From positions 1 to 34,908 of the IMG/VR virus record IMGVR_UViG_3300028298_000213: 34,908 bases of DNA; one strand, 5' to 3'. Positions within the stretch are counted from its first letter, which is position 1, and each line of letters starts with the position of its first letter. Under the pieces are notes generated by a model. The model saw only the letters and a list, made by a program, of their open reading frames with translations. It had not been told where the DNA came from and ran no database searches. Origin of the DNA: a virus. Below are positions 32,026 through 34,908 of this stretch, piece after piece. The position numbers and the translations under genes were made by a program.

Positions 32026-32861
32026 TATTCTTTTTTCTTTGTTATATCTAATGTTTCATAAGCCTGTAATTTATCCGTCCTATAATCCCACTGTCTTTTA
32101 TCCATTTCGTCTAGTCTTTTTTCAATCATTTCTTGTTTAGCAGCAACTTTTGCACCCGCCGCCGAATCTTCCTCTGCGTGTTTTAATCTCCATGTTCGCA
32201 TATTTATTACATCTTCTTTATTTACACTTACATCTGCATCAATTTTTTGACGAACTAAATTAAGTTCTAATTGAAGTTTTTCATCTAACCCTTTAATTTC
32301 TGCTTTAGTTGTTTCATTAATTAATGTCATTTCTCTTTGTAGAGTAATATCTAAAGACTTGAGATGATCTGATGTCATTCCATTAATAGCATCAGCCTTG
32401 CCCTTTTCATACTGAGCATTAAATAGTCTTTCCGATATTAACTCTGTATTAGCTTTAACATTTCTAATATTATCTGCCTGTCCAGACATTATTAATCCAA
32501 CAACTGCACCCGCCATACCTAACATAACCACCACTATAGATACAAAAGCTGTAATGGTTTGCCATTGTGGTTTGGTGGATTGGGAAAGTCTACTAGTAGC
32601 AGTATCTAATTGTGTACTAAAAGTATCTCTTAATTTTGTTATAGTATCACTGAACATATCTTTTAATTCAGTTACTTGTTTTCCTACTACATTTACATTA
32701 TTAGATACCTCATGTATATCATGGGTAAGGGTTTCAACAACACCTTCTAATCGACCTACCCTAGTATCCATTTGATGAGATACCTCTATATCTTGAGAGG
32801 TTGGTGGAATAACAAAGTCCTTCAGTGGACAATCGTGCGGAGTCGCTTTAGTAGTAGCCAT
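32025..32861 (-). CDS. Coiled-coil membrane protein
   Basis: The 278-residue product has a coiled-coil N-terminal part (about residues 30-95, rich in VETLTHDIHEV-type heptads), one transmembrane segment near residues 103-128 (TITAFVSIVVVMLGMAGAVV) and a long second helical, charged region to the end (KGLDEKLQLELNLVRQK and RQWDYRTDKLQAYE). No enzyme motif was found. It could be a structural or lysis-associated protein. The gene is separated from the upstream virion-like gene by a strong terminator, so its mRNA probably comes from readthrough or an unrecognised promoter. Confidence 0.65.
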   Translation of the reverse strand: MATTKATPHDCPLKDFVIPPTSQDIEVSHQMDTRVGRLEGVVETLTHDIHEVSNNVNVVGKQVTELKDMFSDTITKLRDTFSTQLDTATSRLSQSTKPQWQTITAFVSIVVVMLGMAGAVVGLIMSGQADNIRNVKANTELISERLFNAQYEKGKADAINGMTSDHLKSLDITLQREMTLINETTKAEIKGLDEKLQLELNLVRQKIDADVSVNKEDVINMRTWRLKHAEEDSAAGAKVAAKQEMIEKRLDEMDKRQWDYRTDKLQAYETLDITKKKE

Positions 32862-32887
32862 ATTATATCCTATATATTAAAAGAAAA

Positions 32888-32927
32888 GGGAGCTATAAAC
32901 TAAGTTATAGCCTAGCCTATAGCTCCC
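32888..32927 (-). terminator. Strong terminator after the putative virion protein gene
   Basis: A perfect 10-bp stem, GGGAGCTATA with TATAGCTCCC, flanks a 20-nt loop that can itself pair partly (GGCTATAAC-type repeats). TTTTCTTTT follows on the minus strand. It lies 22 nt after the stop of the 326-residue protein and isolates that gene. Confidence 0.85.
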
Positions 32928-32948
32928 AGTGGTTGTTAAATAAAATTG

Positions 32949-33929
32949 TTAGTCAGTCTTTTTGCTATAGGTTGGAACTCCATCCCAATCCGGTGCCCAA
33001 GGTTTTGGTCTACCAGTTTTAATAATAATATCACCAGCAACACCAGTTCTTGGGTTAATAGTTGCCGCATCATCATTAGTTAAGTTACCACCAGCAGCAG
33101 TAGCCGAAGTATCATTAGATACTGTAGGAGCAGTTATCCACTTACCGGTAAATCTGTTGTAAGAACCAGCGCGAAGTGCGGTCAAAAACTTGGTTGTTCT
33201 AACAGCTTCTAACTTATTGATAGAGCGATGAATGTTTACACCATTCTTTGAAGGATCATTAGCCGGAGCGCGCAATACTGTACTGTAAACACCAGCAAGT
33301 TTGTTGGTTAAATTATAGCCAACATATGCACCCTTAGTAAGAGTAGCAAAACTATATGATGTATTAATAGCCTGCATTGTTACCTTGGTTGTGTTAGCAG
33401 CAGCGTCAGGTATATCTTTTCTATCTGTAACAATATCTAAAGCATTAGCCGCTGTTACGGTATGTATACCATATACTGCATTAGCGGGCATGTTATTACC
33501 AATAGCTACTTGACCAGTGCCACTTGGACCAACATAAAGTTTGGTTCCAACAATCACGGCAGGACCAGTAACACCGGTAAACGCACAATATCCACCACTA
33601 GCAGCAGCCTTAAAGCCGTGTAATGCACCAGAAATAAAAGCACAAGAAATGCCATTATTAGCACCACGGTAAGAAACTGGACCTGTTGGGGTCACACCAG
33701 CAGCATATCCAAGACTAAGTGAATTAAGCGCACCTAAACCTGCCGAAGCGGCAAATTTTGTAAGCGCAGTTCCACCAACCACCTTGGGTTGTGAGGATAT
33801 ATAGGTAGAACCACTGGAATAAGGAACGCCAGCAGCGGTGAAGAACGTATTGGTATTAGTACCATTTGATGCAGTACCAGCTAAATTAGTACCACTTGTA
33901 TTTACTACAACATTTTTTGAAATAGCCAT
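32949..33929 (-). CDS. Gly/Ala/Ser/Thr-rich probable virion protein
   Basis: The 326-residue protein is unlike its neighbours. It is rich in Gly, Ala, Ser, Thr and Asn, poor in charged residues and appears GC-richer (runs such as SGTNLAGTASNGTNTNTFF and AAGVTPTGPVSYRGANNGIS). Such composition is typical of abundant phage virion proteins with beta-structure. The gene has its own phage-type promoter, a leader hairpin over the Shine-Dalgarno and a strong terminator, all in line with heavy late expression. It stands after a ClpP-like protease gene, as in head-morphogenesis clusters. The exact role (capsid, decoration, tail) cannot be told. Confidence 0.65.
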   Translation of the reverse strand: MAISKNVVVNTSGTNLAGTASNGTNTNTFFTAAGVPYSSGSTYISSQPKVVGGTALTKFAASAGLGALNSLSLGYAAGVTPTGPVSYRGANNGISCAFISGALHGFKAAASGGYCAFTGVTGPAVIVGTKLYVGPSGTGQVAIGNNMPANAVYGIHTVTAANALDIVTDRKDIPDAAANTTKVTMQAINTSYSFATLTKGAYVGYNLTNKLAGVYSTVLRAPANDPSKNGVNIHRSINKLEAVRTTKFLTALRAGSYNRFTGKWITAPTVSNDTSATAAGGNLTNDDAATINPRTGVAGDIIIKTGRPKPWAPDWDGVPTYSKKTD

Positions 33930-33960
33930 CTTTTTACTCCCTATTGTGGGTGAGTAAAAG
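33930..33960 (-). promoter_or_regulatory. Leader hairpin over the ribosome-binding site
   Basis: Just before the start codon, CTTTTACTC (33960-33952) pairs with GAGTAAAA (from 33939), with a 12-nt loop. The Shine-Dalgarno GGGAG (33941-33937) lies at the loop edge and partly in the stem. Folding would partly hide the ribosome-binding site. Confidence 0.6.
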
Positions 33961-34000
33961 TGTCCATTTATCCAACAAATCTAAGTCCTGTTCCTACACT

Positions 34001-34015
34001 ATTATACACCGTTTT
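34001..34015 (-). promoter_or_regulatory. Phage-type promoter motif before the virion protein gene
   Basis: The minus strand reads AAAACGGTGTATAAT, identical to 25596-25610. The motif contains the end of the ClpP-like gene: its last codons and TAA stop are part of GGTGTATAAT. It would give a leader of about 65 nt for the 326-residue protein. Confidence 0.65.
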
Positions 34016-34685
34016 TATTCAAAATCGTATATATATCTTTATATTCTGGTTTAGCTCCTAAAACACCATCGGCAAAACCATATTTAACACTGTCTTCAGC
34101 GTTTAGATACCAGTCTTGTTTTCTATCCATCTTTCCCTTAATATACTTTTTAACTGCGGGCACTTTATAGTCCTTAAAAAATTCTCCATCTTTACAACGA
34201 TTAACATAGATATTTATCATTGTTTCACCCACTTCTTTTTCATACTCCATTGTGGATACCGCACCCTTAGAAGTGTTACAGATGGTAGTCCACCCTTCGT
34301 GAACCATAAAGTGGGCATTTGGCATAAGAATTCTGGTATCTGCCGCTTGAAGAATAATACTGCCCATTGAGTATGCCTGACCATGTACAATTGTTGTTAC
34401 ATGGACTGGACAGGTAGCTATAGCATCATATATAACCATTCCAGCATCCCATTCACCACCCACTGTAAATAAGTGTACAACAATAGGCTTGGTTGAATCT
34501 AATGCTATTAGGTATTGTATATTTTTAAGAAAGATAGCCGCATTTTTATAATCTATTTCAGAACTTTCCGTTTCATTATCGAAAAATCCTTGTATAAAAA
34601 TTTCCCTAGTATCCTGATTTAATGAAAAATGGTGAATCGCGTAAATTAACTCATTTTTTTGCGAAAAATTGCGTTTGATTGCCAT
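34002..34685 (-). CDS. ClpP-like serine protease
   Basis: The ClpP/crotonase-fold protease has the nucleophile serine in GQAYSMGSIILQAAD and the catalytic His in FMVHEGW about 25 residues later, the normal ClpP spacing. The strand KPIVVHLFTVGGEWDAGMVIYD matches the ClpP SPGG region. In phages such proteins often act as the prohead maturation protease. The length (227 aa from ATG 34685) is close to ClpP. I preferred this ATG to the GTG 12 nt earlier. Its start lies inside the HTH gene by 35 nt and its stop overlaps the next promoter. Confidence 0.85.
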   Translation of the reverse strand: MAIKRNFSQKNELIYAIHHFSLNQDTREIFIQGFFDNETESSEIDYKNAAIFLKNIQYLIALDSTKPIVVHLFTVGGEWDAGMVIYDAIATCPVHVTTIVHGQAYSMGSIILQAADTRILMPNAHFMVHEGWTTICNTSKGAVSTMEYEKEVGETMINIYVNRCKDGEFFKDYKVPAVKKYIKGKMDRKQDWYLNAEDSVKYGFADGVLGAKPEYKDIYTILNKNGV

Positions 34686-34887
34686 TATTTGTCCCACTTT
34701 CCGGTGATAATTTACTATTTCTTATACGCCTAGACCAGTTGGATGGTGTTCTATTAGATAAACATTTTAATTTACTACGTTTATGATGTATTGAAGATTC
34801 AGAATATCCTAAACTTTTAGATAGTTCTTTAGCAGATAAATTATTGTTTTTTATTAAAAACTGCACATCCTGATTGGACCACACCAT
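34651..34887 (-). CDS. Small helix-turn-helix protein
   Basis: The 78-residue product begins MVWSNQDVQFLIKNNNLSAK, followed by ELSKSLGYSESSIHHKRSKL, a clear helix-turn-helix with a W-start like the N-terminal DNA-binding module of some phage HNH endonucleases. The rest (residues 42-78) is polar and probably disordered. It may be a small regulator or the remnant of a truncated homing endonuclease. The ATG at 34887 follows AAGGTGAT. The window ends 21 nt upstream, so its promoter is not visible. Confidence 0.6.
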   Translation of the reverse strand: MVWSNQDVQFLIKNNNLSAKELSKSLGYSESSIHHKRSKLKCLSNRTPSNWSRRIRNSKLSPESGTNNGNQTQFFAKK

Positions 34888-34908
34888 CTTGGTTTATCAC
34901 CTTATATA

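Noticed and set aside
1-34908. tRNA genes and CRISPR arrays
   Set aside because: No cloverleaf with a T-arm motif was noticed in the short gaps and there are no regularly spaced short repeats; the only long repeat is the in-frame one at 12061-12370.

Overview
The window is a densely packed, AT-rich segment of a large tailed-bacteriophage genome. Every credible gene lies on the minus strand, so transcription runs from high to low coordinates. Neighbouring genes commonly overlap by 4 nt (ATGA) or by 8-22 nt, and no gene-free stretch exceeds 245 bp (29974-30218). The phage assignment rests on gene content: UvsX/RecA-like recombinase, UvsY-like mediator, DnaB helicase, DnaG-type primase, DnaE-type polymerase, SSB, a small sigma factor, dNMP kinase, class II ribonucleotide reductase, dCMP deaminase, ClpP-like protease and many free-standing homing-type endonucleases. 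No terminase, portal or tail genes are visible, and the host cannot be named from the sequence. Consensus TTGACA/TATAAT promoters suggest a bacterial host with a standard primary sigma factor.

Layout in transcription order (right to left). 34.9-32.9 kb: a small HTH protein, a ClpP-like protease and a Gly/Ala/Ser/Thr-rich probable virion protein in its own transcription unit (promoter, leader hairpin, terminator). 32.9-30.2 kb: a coiled-coil membrane protein, a permuted papain-like (YiiX/NlpC-type) protein, a small membrane protein, dCMP deaminase and a secreted peptide. 30.2-26.3 kb: a structured leader RNA ending in a terminator, then a small ORF and a class II ribonucleotide reductase (NrdJ) carrying a LAGLIDADG intein next to its catalytic cysteine. 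26.2-19.3 kb: HNH genes, zinc-ribbon and unknown small proteins, the recombinase, a Vsr-like nuclease and the UvsY-like protein. 19.3-13.6 kb: helicase, primase, dNMP kinase, an HNH gene and a RecB/Cas4-like nuclease. 13.6-5.8 kb: two unknowns, a Vsr-like endonuclease with zinc-finger repeats, and a DNA polymerase III alpha subunit split into two genes. An HNH gene and a DEDDh exonuclease sit between the polymerase halves, and the C-terminal half carries an HNH intein. 5.7-4.8 kb: SSB and sigma factor. 4.8-0 kb: a glycosyltransferase cluster interrupted by a double-HNH gene.

Together the genes provide a near-complete replication and recombination machine plus dNTP supply. Two promoter classes are visible. 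Host-type promoters (TTGACA with 16-17 nt to TATAAT or TATCAT) precede ssb and an HNH gene, and also occur inside two replication genes. A phage-specific motif, GGTGTATAAT with a conserved upstream extension, precedes three HNH genes, a zinc-ribbon gene, the ribonucleotide reductase leader and the putative virion gene; the phage sigma factor is its natural candidate reader. The most unusual items are the ribonucleotide reductase leader RNA with a possible antiterminator, the fractured polymerase locus, and endonuclease cassettes that share one promoter and swap DNA-binding modules.
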